Below, in pieces: positions 22,385 to 32,307 of a stretch of DNA of 64,000 bases. The stretch is from NCBI GenBank assembly GCA_030323885.1, contig CM059197.1:28291178-28355177 (forward strand), given 5' to 3'. The translations under genes and the position numbers were made by a program. This DNA comes from Branchipolynoe longqiensis. Lineage: Eukaryota > Annelida > Polychaeta > Phyllodocida > Polynoidae. A model generated the notes under the pieces. The model made no database searches and had not been told where the DNA came from. It saw nothing but the letters and a program-made list of their open reading frames with translations. Position 1 is the stretch's first letter. Each line of letters starts with the position of its first letter.

Positions 22385-23085
22385 GTGTTTTATTAAATAG
22401 ACCACTCCACAATTCCAGTCAGATGACAGTGGCGTCCCTGCTATATGTATAAATACTAAGATCTAGCTAGAGTTTGATTAAAACCACCTTTTTATTCCGA
22501 AATTAAAGCCTCACCCCATTTAAGATCAGAACTGAAGCTAGTGCCTTCTGCCTGGTGCTTCCTCCAATTGCTACCTCCCGTGTGAAGGCCGCCTCCAGCA
22601 GGCAAACACGTAACCTGCCAGTTACCCCCCCCCCCCCCCGGCTCCGAAACCATCATACACATCTACCGGAACAAATAAGCACCATCTGCAGCAGGCGAGC
22701 ACACACTGTGTTAATCGATCTAACAAGACAAGACACAAGTGGCCAACGGCGGCATTCCATACAATTGCACCCCCACATCCTAATCCATCCACACACACAC
22801 ACACACGCACTAACCCACTTACCCACTTACTCACTCACGCACGCGCAGCGTTTATAGCTAGTAATGCGAAACCAATCGATGCATCTTGAAATTAGTTGTG
22901 CGCGCGACACAATGGTGCGGCTTTGGCGCACTTGGGTAAGTCCGTTATGTTGGGGGTAAATACAGACTTTTCCCAGCCCGCCCGAGATTGGCTATCGACA
23001 ACTGGTCTCCGCTCAGGCAGTGGGCCCCTGCTTCACTAGAAATAACAGCGCCGGACTCCCACCGAAATTGAAACAACCCCCCAAA
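22385..23085. other. Unassigned interval
   Basis: Holds a C run (about 22626-22639) and CACACAC/CACTTACCCACTTAC simple sequence near 22790-22840. No gene recognised. Confidence 0.4.
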
Positions 23086-23089
23086 AAAA

Positions 23090-23400
23090 TCGGTATAGTG
23101 CGGAAGGTCGGGAGTTCAATTCGCGGTTGAGTTAAACTAATGACTTACAAAATTGATCCTTGTCGCTTCGTAGCCAGGCGCTTGGCATTAATTAATAGGA
23201 TAGTGCAAGGTCCTGTTGGCTCACGGTCACATGCGTGGAAAGAAGGGTGACTGAGTGGATATAAGTTCATTTTACTGGCATCCTGGTCTCCCAGTGGGGC
23301 AGCACTATAAAGTCATCATGAGTGTGCACTATCACAAGTCGGTACCTCTGCCGATATGACCTTAGATGTTGCCAGGACGTAAAACTCCAACGACCAACCA
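23090..23400 (+). mobile_element. SINE family A (variant head), 5'-truncated
   Basis: Starts within the head (ATAGTGCGGAAGGTCGGGAG) and continues through the body. An insertion-like segment of about 20 bases follows GCTCACGGTCA. It ends AAACTCCAACGACCAACC. Confidence 0.82.
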
Positions 23401-23582
23401 GCACAATCCAAAATTGTAGGGTTAATCCCCACATGGAACCGTTATGCCAAAAATGCATTGGACCGTGAACATGGCAAAGCATAGCTCCAGCTGAGGCTTT
23501 GTCAGAAAGACACAACGTCACCTCACTAAATGAACCAAGGAATGCCTGTACACATGCTGCATCTGGAAAGTTGGTTGCTTGC

Positions 23583-23873
23583 TTGCTTGTTGGAGTTCTA
23601 AATCCTGACAACATTTTAAGGTCATATCAGGACGAATACCGAGTTGTGAAAGAGTGCGCTCACTTTATAGTGCTGCCCCACTGGGGAACCAGGTCGACAG
23701 CACCATGACCCAATATCCCACACAGTCAGGATAGGTAGCGACAAGCGCCAGGATAGGTAGCAACAAATATCAATTTCATAAATCATTTGTTTGAATCGGC
23801 TGGGGTTTGAACTCCAGACCTTACGCACTGGAAGCCTGCGCTCTACCGAATAGGCGACCGCGTCCGGACTTTG
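23583..23873 (-). mobile_element. SINE family A with internal deletion
   Basis: Minus-strand copy with the variant head (GGACGCGGTCGCCTATTCGG). The middle block is replaced by a short duplication of TAGGTAGC(A/G)ACAA at about 23733-23765, removing most of the GATAGGGCAAGG region. Confidence 0.82.
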
Positions 23874-24124
23874 CAAAATGGTGATGAAATATTGGCGGAA
23901 AATGCTAACTTGGCATTTCCTGTGTTAAGCTTAGCACCAGAGAACCGTGGAGGCATTTTGCTTCTATTGACCCTTTGCAGTTCTCCAGCACCTCCTGAGG
24001 CGTTCCAGCTGCTGGCGGAAGGGATGGGGGGGGGGGCGGGGTTAGGCGTGGGGGGTGTACACTCTTAGAGTAATTGTCCCTAGCAGGGAGAAGATGGACA
24101 GGCGTGTACACTCTTAGAGTAATT
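23874..24124. repeat. Interval with a 23-bp direct repeat
   Basis: TGTACACTCTTAGAGTAATTG occurs at about 24056 and again at about 24105, immediately before the small MITE at 24125. A G-rich run precedes it (about 24025-24054). No gene recognised. Confidence 0.5.
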
Positions 24125-24294
24125 GGAGGCATTCGATTGGGCCTCTCTATGCGAATATCAAAATATTTCCATACACATTCTTATTCGACTGGGACTGGAA
24201 GTGGGTTACTATACGTATGATTTGGATGTGTGTTGTGGCTCCATCCGATTATCCGTAAATCTTGCGGATAGAAAGGGCCCAGTCGAATGCCTCC
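24125..24294. mobile_element. Small MITE with ~20-bp inverted termini
   Basis: GGAGGCATTCGATTGGGCC at the left matches the reverse complement of the right end (GGGCCCAGTCGAATGCCTCC) with one or two mismatches, 170 bp overall. No open frame. No second copy was noticed in the window. Confidence 0.65.
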
Positions 24295-24524
24295 GCAGTC
24301 TCAAGGGACCCTCACACTCTCATTGTCGCCCACGTGAAGTATATCTTATTAATAAGAAGCGCAGGAAACTGCAGGGCGCGCGATGGCAGCATTCGGTGCG
24401 GTCGTCTGGGGTCCAGTTCCGGTTGGGAGGGTGAGGGTGACTAGAGATAGGAAGAGGGTATGATTGTGGCATTGGCATAGCGGGTGTTGGGGCGAGGCTG
24501 TGTCAGTCTCACTCTCAGACACAC

Positions 24525-24853
24525 CGGCCACCGTGGCCAAATTGGTTGAGCACAGGCCTCGCGTGCGGAAGATCGGGAGTTCGCGAGTTTGGTTCCCGGT
24601 CGAGTCAAACCAATGACTTAAAAATTGATACTTTTCGCTTCCTAGCCTCAGCATTATTAGGATAGGGCAAGGGCTGGTTAGCTCGGTGTCAGGATAATGT
24701 GACTGAGAGGGATATCGGGTCATGGTGCCGGTGGCCTGATTTTCCAGTGGGGCAGCACTATAAATTCGCCATGAGTGCATCCTGTCACAAGTCGTTATCC
24801 GTCCTGATATGAACTTAGATGTTGCTAGGACGTAAATCAACAACAAATAAACA
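24525..24853 (+). mobile_element. SINE family A (variant head)
   Basis: Has the head CCACCGTGGCCAAATTGGTT with GCCTCGCGTGCGGAAGATCG and a complete body to GGACGTAAATCAACAACAAA. Confidence 0.86.
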
Positions 24854-24940
24854 CTCTCAGACATGCAAACACGTAAGCAACATGGTCAGCTTGGGATATG
24901 TGTTTGTTTTCATTACAAGGCCACTTGGTGGGCGATATTA

Positions 24941-25132
24941 CAGTGAAATCCCATTATAACGCGCCCTGATTTAACGCACATTCAGATACCATGTGATAAT
25001 TCATTAGACTCAGAATTCTTTAATTCAAAGGTAATTTAGTAAGCTGAACACCGATGTAACCCGACCTCACTCTTTTTGGGATGGAATTATATGGACCTCA
25101 ATGATCACATTATTTATAACCCGGTTTCGCTG
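24941..25132. mobile_element. pogo/Tigger-like MITE
   Basis: The left end CAGTGAAATCCCATTATAAC matches the reverse-complemented right end CAGCGAAACCGGGTTATAAA imperfectly. A TA precedes the left end. CAGTG-type tips with TA targets are typical of pogo-like Tc1/mariner elements. Assignment is tentative. Confidence 0.55.
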
Positions 25133-25229
25133 TTTAATGGTCAGAGATTGTGGGTGTCCTCAATTTAAGAAATGATTACAGTAGCTTTGTACTGCATTAT
25201 GATCAGCATCATCAACATCATCACTGGAA

Positions 25230-25553
25230 ACAGTGGCCGCATCCGTGATGAGTACAGCCTTCCTGTACGGAAGGTCCGGGGTTCAAATCACGGCCAAGTC
25301 AAGCCAATGCCTCACAAAGGTGATACTTGTCGCTGCCTAGCCTCGTGCTTGGTATTACTAGGGCCGGTAAGGACTAGTTTAGACCATATCACGATAAAGT
25401 AACTGAGTGTGACATTGGGTCATGGTGCCTGCACACTGGTCTCCCAGTGCGGCAGCACTATAAAGTTGTCATTAGTGTGCACTGTCACAAGTTGATATTC
25501 ATCCAGACCTGCTCCTAGATGTTGCTAGGATCTAAAACCTAACAAGCAAAACA
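25230..25553 (+). mobile_element. SINE family A (variant head)
   Basis: Head GTGGCCGCATCCGTGATGAG and B-box-like GGGGTTCAAATC, with a diverged body (TAGGGCCGGTAAGGACTAG). The end TAGATGTTGCTAGGATCTAA is intact. Confidence 0.82.
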
Positions 25554-25627
25554 ACATCGCAATCACTACTGATTCCATACATAACTATAGTGCCTATTGA
25601 TCGAGGATTGTTATACCGTTGGGAATA

Positions 25628-25690
25628 TTTCGCGGTGAATATGGCCTATGCTGCGGACACGGCGTAAAGCACCCACCAATCAATAAATCA
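25628..25690 (+). mobile_element. SINE 3'-end fragment (TATGGCCTATGCTG type)
   Basis: GTGAATATGGCCTATGCTGC then CGTAAAGCACCCACCAATCA also occurs at 50670-50730. It resembles the 3' end of a further invertebrate SINE family. Only the tail is present. Confidence 0.5.
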
Positions 25691-25785
25691 GTTATACCGC
25701 TGGATTAAATATATCTAAAAAATGTGAACTCAATGTCTCTGATAAAGGGCTCGTTCCTGAATGAATACATGCCTAGATATATAAC

Positions 25786-26955
25786 CAGTATAAGCTAGTG
25801 GTGCATATACACACCGGTAGAAGCTAGTTGATCATACACATGCTGGTATAAGGTAGTGCATTGTATACATACTGGTATTCACTAGTGTATCTTATGAATG
25901 CTATTATTCACTAGTGTATCTTATACATACTGGTATACGCTAGTGTATCTTATACATACTGGTATCAGCTAGTTGATTGTATACATACTGGTAGAAACTA
26001 GTGTATCTTATACATACAAATATTCACTAGTGTATATTATACATAATGGTACACTATAGTGTATCTTATACTTACTGGTATAAGCTAGGTGATCTTATGC
26101 ATACTGGTAATAGCTAGTGGAGCTTATACATACTGGTATAAACTAGTGCATCTTATACATCCTTGTATAATCTAGTGGATCTTATACATAATGGTATAAG
26201 GTAGTGTATCTCATACATACTGGTATAACCTACTGGGTCTTTAACAGACTGAAATAAACTAGTTAATCTAATAAATACTAGTGTATCTAATACACACTGG
26301 TATAATCGAGGTGATATTATGCACACTGGTAAAAGCTAGTGGAGCGTATACATACTGGTATAATCTAGTAGTTATTATACATAATCTAGTGGATCTTATA
26401 CATAATGGTATTCACTAGTGAATCTTATACATACTGGTATTCGCTAGTGAATCATATACATGCTGGTATAGAATAGTGGAGAGTATGCATACTGGTATAA
26501 ACTAGTGGATCTTATACATACCTGTATACTCTAGTGGATCTTATACACAATGGCATTTGCTAGTGGATCTTATACATACTGCTGTTCGCTAGTGAATCAT
26601 ATACACACTGGTGTTCACTAGTGGATCTTATACATACTGGTATAACCTAGTGGATCTTATGCATACTGGTATACTCTACTGGGGCTTTTACATACTGGTA
26701 TAAATTGGTTGATATTATACATAGTGTATGATAGTTGATACTAGATCTTATGCATACTTGTATAAGCTAGTTGATCGAATACATACTGGTATATGATAGT
26801 GGTTTTTATACATACTGGTATAAGCTAGGTTATCTTATACATGTGTGTATATGATACTGGATCTTATACAGACTGATATATGGTAGTGAATGTTATACAT
26901 ACTGGCATAAGCTAGTGGATTTTATACATACTGGCATAAGCTAGTGTATCTGGGG
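25786..26955 (+). repeat. 29-bp minisatellite array
   Basis: About 40 head-to-tail units with consensus close to CTAGTGGATCTTATACATAC followed by TGGTATAAG. The period is 29 in the cleaner central units. Units diverge at scattered positions and some are partly deleted. No open frame is maintained. The units abut without unique spacers, so this is not a CRISPR array. Confidence 0.9.
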
Positions 26956-27311
26956 CGGCTGGTATTAGCCGGAATTAGGTCGTAGGTTCTGGGCTGAGCC
27001 ATTACTTGGGGGTCGGCTGGGAGGATGAGGGGTCAAGAGCGCATCACCGGAGCTGGTCTGTATGTTTTTGAACTGAGCTGCTCGGAATGGACGGAGCAGT
27101 ATTACCAACTAATCAGTCCGCGCACACGGTATATATAGTATTTGAATAGGTATGTCTGAGGACGGGCAGTAGTATCACAGCAAGATTGTTCTGGGTACGA
27201 GAAAACTACCCAAGCCTACTCATTATCCATCTGTATTGAAAGCAAACAAATTAAACATATATATATACATATATGTGTATGGTATGTGAAATGTGCTTAC
27301 ATGAAATGTAT
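26956..27311. other. Unassigned interval
   Basis: Unique-looking sequence between the minisatellite and a SINE remnant. No gene recognised. Confidence 0.4.
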
Positions 27312-27830
27312 GGTAATGTGACCGAGTATGATATTGGGTCATGGGGCTGCCAGCCTGATTTCCCTGTGGGGAAGCACCATAGCATCGCCATGCGTGTTGT
27401 TAGTTTTTTTAGTTTCTTTTTATTGATACAGTATTTATTCTATCCATAGCATGTAAGCTCCCATAATGGTGCTTGTTTTCAATGCTGGAGAGCTGTGAGG
27501 AATGGTATACTGTATGCCAGGGTTCCGGTTCAGGGTTGGTATCCGGGACATCCACCAGCATTTATTTAAGTAGTTAGTATCTATGCTATTTTTGGTGTTT
27601 TTTGGGGGGGGTATAACTTCCGATCATATAACTAATATTGTAACCTAGTATGTACATCTAGTAAGATGGTAATATGCTTTTGGATGAGGTCGTGTTCCCA
27701 GAATTTGTTTGTTTGTTTTGTTTGCAGCTTTCCTTTCACTTGTGCCCTGTCCCTAGTTAGTGTCCTAAGTCGGTACCCGTACTGATATAACCATAGACGT
27801 TGTATTGCCAGGACATCAACTTCCAAGAAC
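27312..27830 (+). mobile_element. SINE family A 3' part, split by an insertion
   Basis: 27312-27396 matches the family A block from GTGACCGAGTATGATATTGG to GCATCGCCATGCGTG. The remaining 3' end resumes at about 27761 (AAGTCGGTACCCGTACTGAT to AACTTCCAAGAACC). About 360 bp of unrelated sequence (27397-27760) separates them at a position that is continuous in other copies. Confidence 0.7.
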
Positions 27831-27865
27831 CAACCAACCTACTTTCCTGGCAAATTCAGTAATTT

Positions 27866-27992
27866 CAGATATGCGATATGCGATATGTGATATGCAATAT
27901 GCGATATGCCATATGCTATATGCGAAATGCAATATTGCAATATGCACTATGCGATATGCGATATGCAATATGCAATATGCAATATATATGCA
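27866..27992 (+). repeat. ATATGCG-type short tandem repeat
   Basis: Tandem GATATGCGATATGC/AATATGCA units of 7-8 bases over about 125 bp, partly palindromic because ATATGC pairs with GCATAT. Confidence 0.85.
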
Positions 27993-28273
27993 CACATCAG
28001 TGACCTTGGAATATTAATGCCTACAGATATTGTTTCACTCAGACAGCTCAGAACTAAACACCTTTGAATAATATGTGGCTGGATTGTTTTTTATTGAAGG
28101 CTGTTCATGGCCCTCTGGGCTTTTCCTTGGTAGCTTTACAAATGGTGCTTCCTTTATTGCTGGCTGCAGGTCCGCCTTGGTTTTAATTAGTAGCCACATA
28201 CTTCCCACTGTCTTAAAAGGGCACTTCAGACAGAGGCTTTAAACGCATATACATATATACACATGTATATATA

Positions 28274-28342
28274 TTTTACCTCGGTAAACAGCCTCAGGCT
28301 AGCCTCAGGCTAGGGAGAGGTAAGCACGTCCGGTACCAGCAA
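28274..28342 (+). repeat. Left inverted terminal repeat of DIRS element
   Basis: Begins TTTTACCTCGGTAAACAGCC, contains a duplicated CAGCCTCAGGCTAG-type motif, and ends CACGTCCGGTACCAGCAA. Its inner 35 bases (28308-28342) are an exact reverse complement of 33593-33627. Its first 44 or so bases are an exact reverse complement of the first half of the ICR. Confidence 0.92.
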
Positions 28343-29029
28343 TTAGCATATACAACTCACGACTGGATAACGTGTCGTTGGGTTGCTCCGGCAAAATTAG
28401 TCTACATACAAGCAAATACGCAGTAAGTATAATAAAAACTGTGGTTAGCTTAATTATGATGCATTAGAGCATCAATATGGAAAGTTTAGACTTTCGTTGG
28501 TCCAATTTGGACGAGTTATTTGGTTATAAACAACCAAGGATAGAACACTCGAGTGGGTTTCGCGAAGGAACCAAACCGGTCATTAGCGGTTATGTCAACA
28601 CCCGGGTCACCGTGTGACTATGGGTAGAGATGTGGGTTTCGCCCTATCTCATGTGGAAATTCTCTCGTACTCTAATAGAGAGTATTGTTGGAGATGCTCC
28701 TGGGTTTCTTTTATAGACTCCCCTAGACAAAACTTTTTCAGGCGTTTTCTCCGAGTTTCGTAGCATTTTCTCCAACTTGTTGACGTAGTAGTCACAGGTG
28801 GGAGAAGTGTGCGGAACAGAGGGATGGGCGGGCCGATACACTGGTCCCGACCCCGCGTAAGGTTTGGGCTTGACCCACAACCCACGCATAAATTTAGCTT
28901 ATTACGCCTGTGTTATAACGGTATAAACACGTTCTTTAACACCAATAGATGTCCAAATGAGTTTGAAACAACCATATTGTGACATATATATATACCGGGA
29001 CTGATCAAAAATGTTTGTTTCAGTTCCCG

Positions 29030-30391
29030 ATGGCCACGAAGCGGAGTAAGCGCGGTGCAGCAGCAGCCGAGGGGCGTGTTCCGAGTGGAGTGGACGAGGA
29101 GTACGACTCCTCACCCGTGTTGTCGGCAGGGCCGTCGACACAGCCCCGGGCGCATATCCTCTCCGACCCGGACGAGGACGCAGTGCCTGAGGTGCCTGCG
29201 CCTCCAGATTGGGAGGCTCGCTTTGCAAGATTGGAAAGCCACATCTTGACTGCCAAATCGCCTGTGTCTCGGAAGCGGCGTAGGCCGAGTGTCCAAGAGG
29301 ATTCATTTGAGGATTTCTTGGACACAGACTCGGCGGTGGAGCTTAAGGCTCCTCCTCCTCCTTCTCCTAAACGGAGGAAGAAGAAGAAACAGGTGATTTC
29401 TTCGGGTGATGATTTCACCAAGGAGCGGGCAGAGTCTGGTTTGCGCAAAAAGCGGAAGACTAAGTCCAAAAAGAAGAAGAGGAAGAGGAAATATTCTTCT
29501 TCCTCTGAGTCGTCCACTGAGTCTACTTCTACGGAATCAGACTCAGACACCGTATATGAAGGGGTCTATGCGGACATTGGCACTAAAGTGGCTAAGAAGG
29601 TGGAGAAGCCAAAGGCTAAGCGGGTTAAAACCACTACGCTTATGCGCGAGACCGTGAATGGTCATTTTCGCACGTTCAAACCGGCGGAGGTTATCTCCAA
29701 GTTAGGAGATGAGTTAACAGGCATAAAGGGTGTTCCCAACTCCATCATTAAAGAGATGGATCGGGATGTCAATATGACGGATGACCGTAAGAAGTTTGAG
29801 GATGTGTTGCACACAGTGCATAAGGCAGTGTTGGCTACCCTAACAGCTATTGTTCCTGTGGCTAATAGGATGCAGAGTGAAAATAAGTTCTCGTCTTTGG
29901 CTAAGACAATGGACAAAGGCATTGCAGTACTAGCGGCGGCAGGTAATTACCTGTCGTTTCGAAGATATGAAAATGTCTTCAAGTCAGTTTGCACAGATGC
30001 TGGCAAAGAAGTGGCTCGCTCTAAGAAGGTTACCGATAATGAGGGGAAGGAGTTTACGCTCTATCTTGCTCCAGAGCCGATTAAAGGGAAACCTTTAGAT
30101 AATACCAAGATGTTTGGCGGTCAACTACAATACCTCTATAAAGAGGTAGAGACTGCAGCCAAGAGTGGCAAAAACATGGATGGCAAGAAGAAACAGGAAG
30201 TTCCTCGTTTCAAAAAGTCACGAGGGGATTTTCGTCCACGACGGTTCACCAGAGGAACCAGACCGAGTTCAAACTTCGGTCAAGGGTTTCGGGGCCGGGG
30301 CGCTCGCCCAGGCTGGACCGACAACACCGCACGGCCAATAGGTCGAGGGTTCAACTCGTCGAGACCTTTCCCCAGGGGCGGGTCCAAGTAG
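29030..30391 (+). CDS. DIRS element Gag-like protein
   Basis: The start is the first ATG of the frame (CCCGATGGCCACGAAG); the open frame extends upstream only as leader. 453 residues. Acidic and Pro-rich stretches lie in the first 100, basic clusters KRRKKKK (about 114-120) and KSKKKKRKRK (about 145-154) look like nuclear localisation signals, and a Ser/Glu-rich segment spans 155-175. The middle is predicted helical. The C-terminus (about 395-453) is rich in Arg-Gly and Phe (FRPRRF, GFRGRGARPG), suiting RNA binding. No zinc knuckle seen. Gag is expected to form the RNA-containing particle. The 3' end overlaps the open pol frame by 250 bases. Confidence 0.82.
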   Translation: MATKRSKRGAAAAEGRVPSGVDEEYDSSPVLSAGPSTQPRAHILSDPDEDAVPEVPAPPDWEARFARLESHILTAKSPVSRKRRRPSVQEDSFEDFLDTDSAVELKAPPPPSPKRRKKKKQVISSGDDFTKERAESGLRKKRKTKSKKKKRKRKYSSSSESSTESTSTESDSDTVYEGVYADIGTKVAKKVEKPKAKRVKTTTLMRETVNGHFRTFKPAEVISKLGDELTGIKGVPNSIIKEMDRDVNMTDDRKKFEDVLHTVHKAVLATLTAIVPVANRMQSENKFSSLAKTMDKGIAVLAAAGNYLSFRRYENVFKSVCTDAGKEVARSKKVTDNEGKEFTLYLAPEPIKGKPLDNTKMFGGQLQYLYKEVETAAKSGKNMDGKKKQEVPRFKKSRGDFRPRRFTRGTRPSSNFGQGFRGRGARPGWTDNTARPIGRGFNSSRPFPRGGSK

Positions 30392-32307
30392 AGGTCCAAA
30401 CACAAACTTTACAAGTCCCTGCAGCCTCTAAAAACACACAAACTGTAAGCAACTTTGTGGCTGGTAATATTAGTAATCATATTTCTGAGTGGCACAAAAT
30501 TACTAGTGACCAAGAAATTATAGAAATAGTTAGGGGTGTTCAAATTCCTTTTACACAAATTCCTGTACAAAGTATAATACCTTTTCCATATAACATTCAA
30601 CCAGTTGAACGAGACGCACTAACTAAACAGGTACATAAATTCTTTGAGAAAGGAATTATACAAAAAGTGACACACTGTTCAGGACAGTTTATTTCAAACA
30701 TTTTCTCGAGACCGAAGCCTAATGGTGATGTTCGAATGATCCTGGATTTAACAATCCTTAATAAAAGGGTGGAATATCGACATTTTAAAATGTTCTCTCT
30801 AGATACGGCACGGGATCTGATTACACCAGATGCGTGGATGGCTAGTGTTGATTTACAGGATGCATATTATACGCTTCCCATAATGGAAAAATACCGAAAA
30901 TTTCTTCGATTTATTTGGGATAACCAACTCTATGAGTTTACCTGTATGCCGAATGGCTTAGCTTGTGCGCCACCTTTATTTACTAAATTGCTTAAACCTG
31001 TTTTCTCGGTAATGGCGAGGAAAGGTCATATAATGTTTCCATATATAGATGATTCTTTTATTATAGCATCAACACAAATTGGTTGTGTGAATGCAGTTTT
31101 GGATTTATGTGCATTACTCACTAAATTGGGGTTTTATGTACATCAACAAAAGTCAGTGTTTAAACCAACAAAACAACTTAAATGTTTAGGGTTTATTCTG
31201 GATACACAGTCCCTGACAGTGTCGATAACAGAACAAAAACTAATTAAGTTTATGACTACAGCGACTCAGCTTATTAAGTTATCAAAGCCAAAAATTAGAC
31301 AGGTTGCTGTTCTTATTGGCATAATGACCTCATATGCACCTGCGGTGTTATATGGGAAGGCCCATATTAAGTCGCTAGAAATAGATAAAAATTTAGCGTT
31401 AACACGAACTAAAGGCAATTTTGAGCGAAAGATGTTTATTTCGCAAGAAGGGTTACAGGATATTGGATGGTGGATGCAACATATAGCAAGTTCACCAAAT
31501 CCAATCCGCATGGCGGAACCTAATACAGTAATTACTACTGATGCTTCGTTAGAAGGTTGGGGAGCTCATCGAGATGGGGTCACAACAGGAGGTAGATGGC
31601 TTGATGATGAAAAATCAGACTATATTAATGCACTAGAATTGCGTGCTATTTATCTGGGCTTACGTAGTTTAGTAAAGATAAATAAATCACAGGTTAGAAT
31701 ACTAACTGATAATACTACTGCCATGGCATATATTCGTAACATGGGTGGAACCAAATCAAAGTCTTGCAATCAGTTATCTAAACTAATTTGGAACTGGGCA
31801 CAGGCTCAACAAGTCTGGCTGACTGTAGCGCATATTCCAGGGTCACAAAATACACTTGCAGATTATAAAAGTAGAAATTTCCATGACCATTTAGAGTGGT
31901 CTCTCTCTACACATTTGTTTAACTTCGTTTGTGAAAAATGGGGTACACCTGAAGTTGACTTATTTGCATCACGAAATAATAACAAGTTACCCTGTTATGT
32001 TTCTTGGCATCCTGAACCGGATGCTTGGAAAGTAGATGCGTTTGCTATTACCTGGGAAAATAATTATTTTTATATTTTCCCACCATTTAGCATTATCAGC
32101 CGAGTAGTGAGAAAAATCGGCTTGGAAGGGACACATGCGATACTGGTGGTGCCCGATTGGGACACGCAACCTTGGCTGCCAGCAGTTTCACAACTGGCAA
32201 AAGATTGTATACGATTCCCAAGAAAACTCGGGAATCTGACGCACCACGGACCGCTAGTGGTTCACGGCGACGTGTCAACGACGCCCCTATTGGCATTCCT
32301 TTTCTAA
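30142..32307 (+). CDS. DIRS reverse transcriptase-RNase H-methyltransferase
   Basis: The frame is open from 30142 with no ATG before the RT domain (first in-frame ATG about 30838), so the true start is unknown; a GTG occurs at 30457. RT landmarks are FSRPKPNGDVRMILDLT (about 30700), SVDLQDAYYTL (about 30844) and catalytic YIDD at 31042. RNase H has TTDASLEGWGAH (Asp at 31540), ALELRAIYLGL, LTDNTTAMAY, and PGSQNTLAD. The C-terminus has DLFASRNNNKLPCYVSW and an FPPF motif (about 32080) typical of the DIRS-associated adenine methyltransferase-like domain. No stops or frameshifts. It is -1 relative to gag. Confidence 0.88.
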   Translation, partial: RGRDCSQEWQKHGWQEETGSSSFQKVTRGFSSTTVHQRNQTEFKLRSRVSGPGRSPRLDRQHRTANRSRVQLVETFPQGRVQVEVQTQTLQVPAASKNTQTVSNFVAGNISNHISEWHKITSDQEIIEIVRGVQIPFTQIPVQSIIPFPYNIQPVERDALTKQVHKFFEKGIIQKVTHCSGQFISNIFSRPKPNGDVRMILDLTILNKRVEYRHFKMFSLDTARDLITPDAWMASVDLQDAYYTLPIMEKYRKFLRFIWDNQLYEFTCMPNGLACAPPLFTKLLKPVFSVMARKGHIMFPYIDDSFIIASTQIGCVNAVLDLCALLTKLGFYVHQQKSVFKPTKQLKCLGFILDTQSLTVSITEQKLIKFMTTATQLIKLSKPKIRQVAVLIGIMTSYAPAVLYGKAHIKSLEIDKNLALTRTKGNFERKMFISQEGLQDIGWWMQHIASSPNPIRMAEPNTVITTDASLEGWGAHRDGVTTGGRWLDDEKSDYINALELRAIYLGLRSLVKINKSQVRILTDNTTAMAYIRNMGGTKSKSCNQLSKLIWNWAQAQQVWLTVAHIPGSQNTLADYKSRNFHDHLEWSLSTHLFNFVCEKWGTPEVDLFASRNNNKLPCYVSWHPEPDAWKVDAFAITWENNYFYIFPPFSIISRVVRKIGLEGTHAILVVPDWDTQPWLPAVSQLAKDCIRFPRKLGNLTHHGPLVVHGDVSTTPLLAFLF

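Noticed and set aside
25786..26955. CRISPR-like array because of the 29-base repeat unit
   Set aside because: Units are directly contiguous with no unique spacers, and the genome is eukaryotic.
28882..29029. Intron upstream of DIRS gag (TTTGTTTCAG just before the ATG)
   Set aside because: The pyrimidine tract plus AG resembles a 3' splice site, but no convincing donor could be paired with it from sequence alone.
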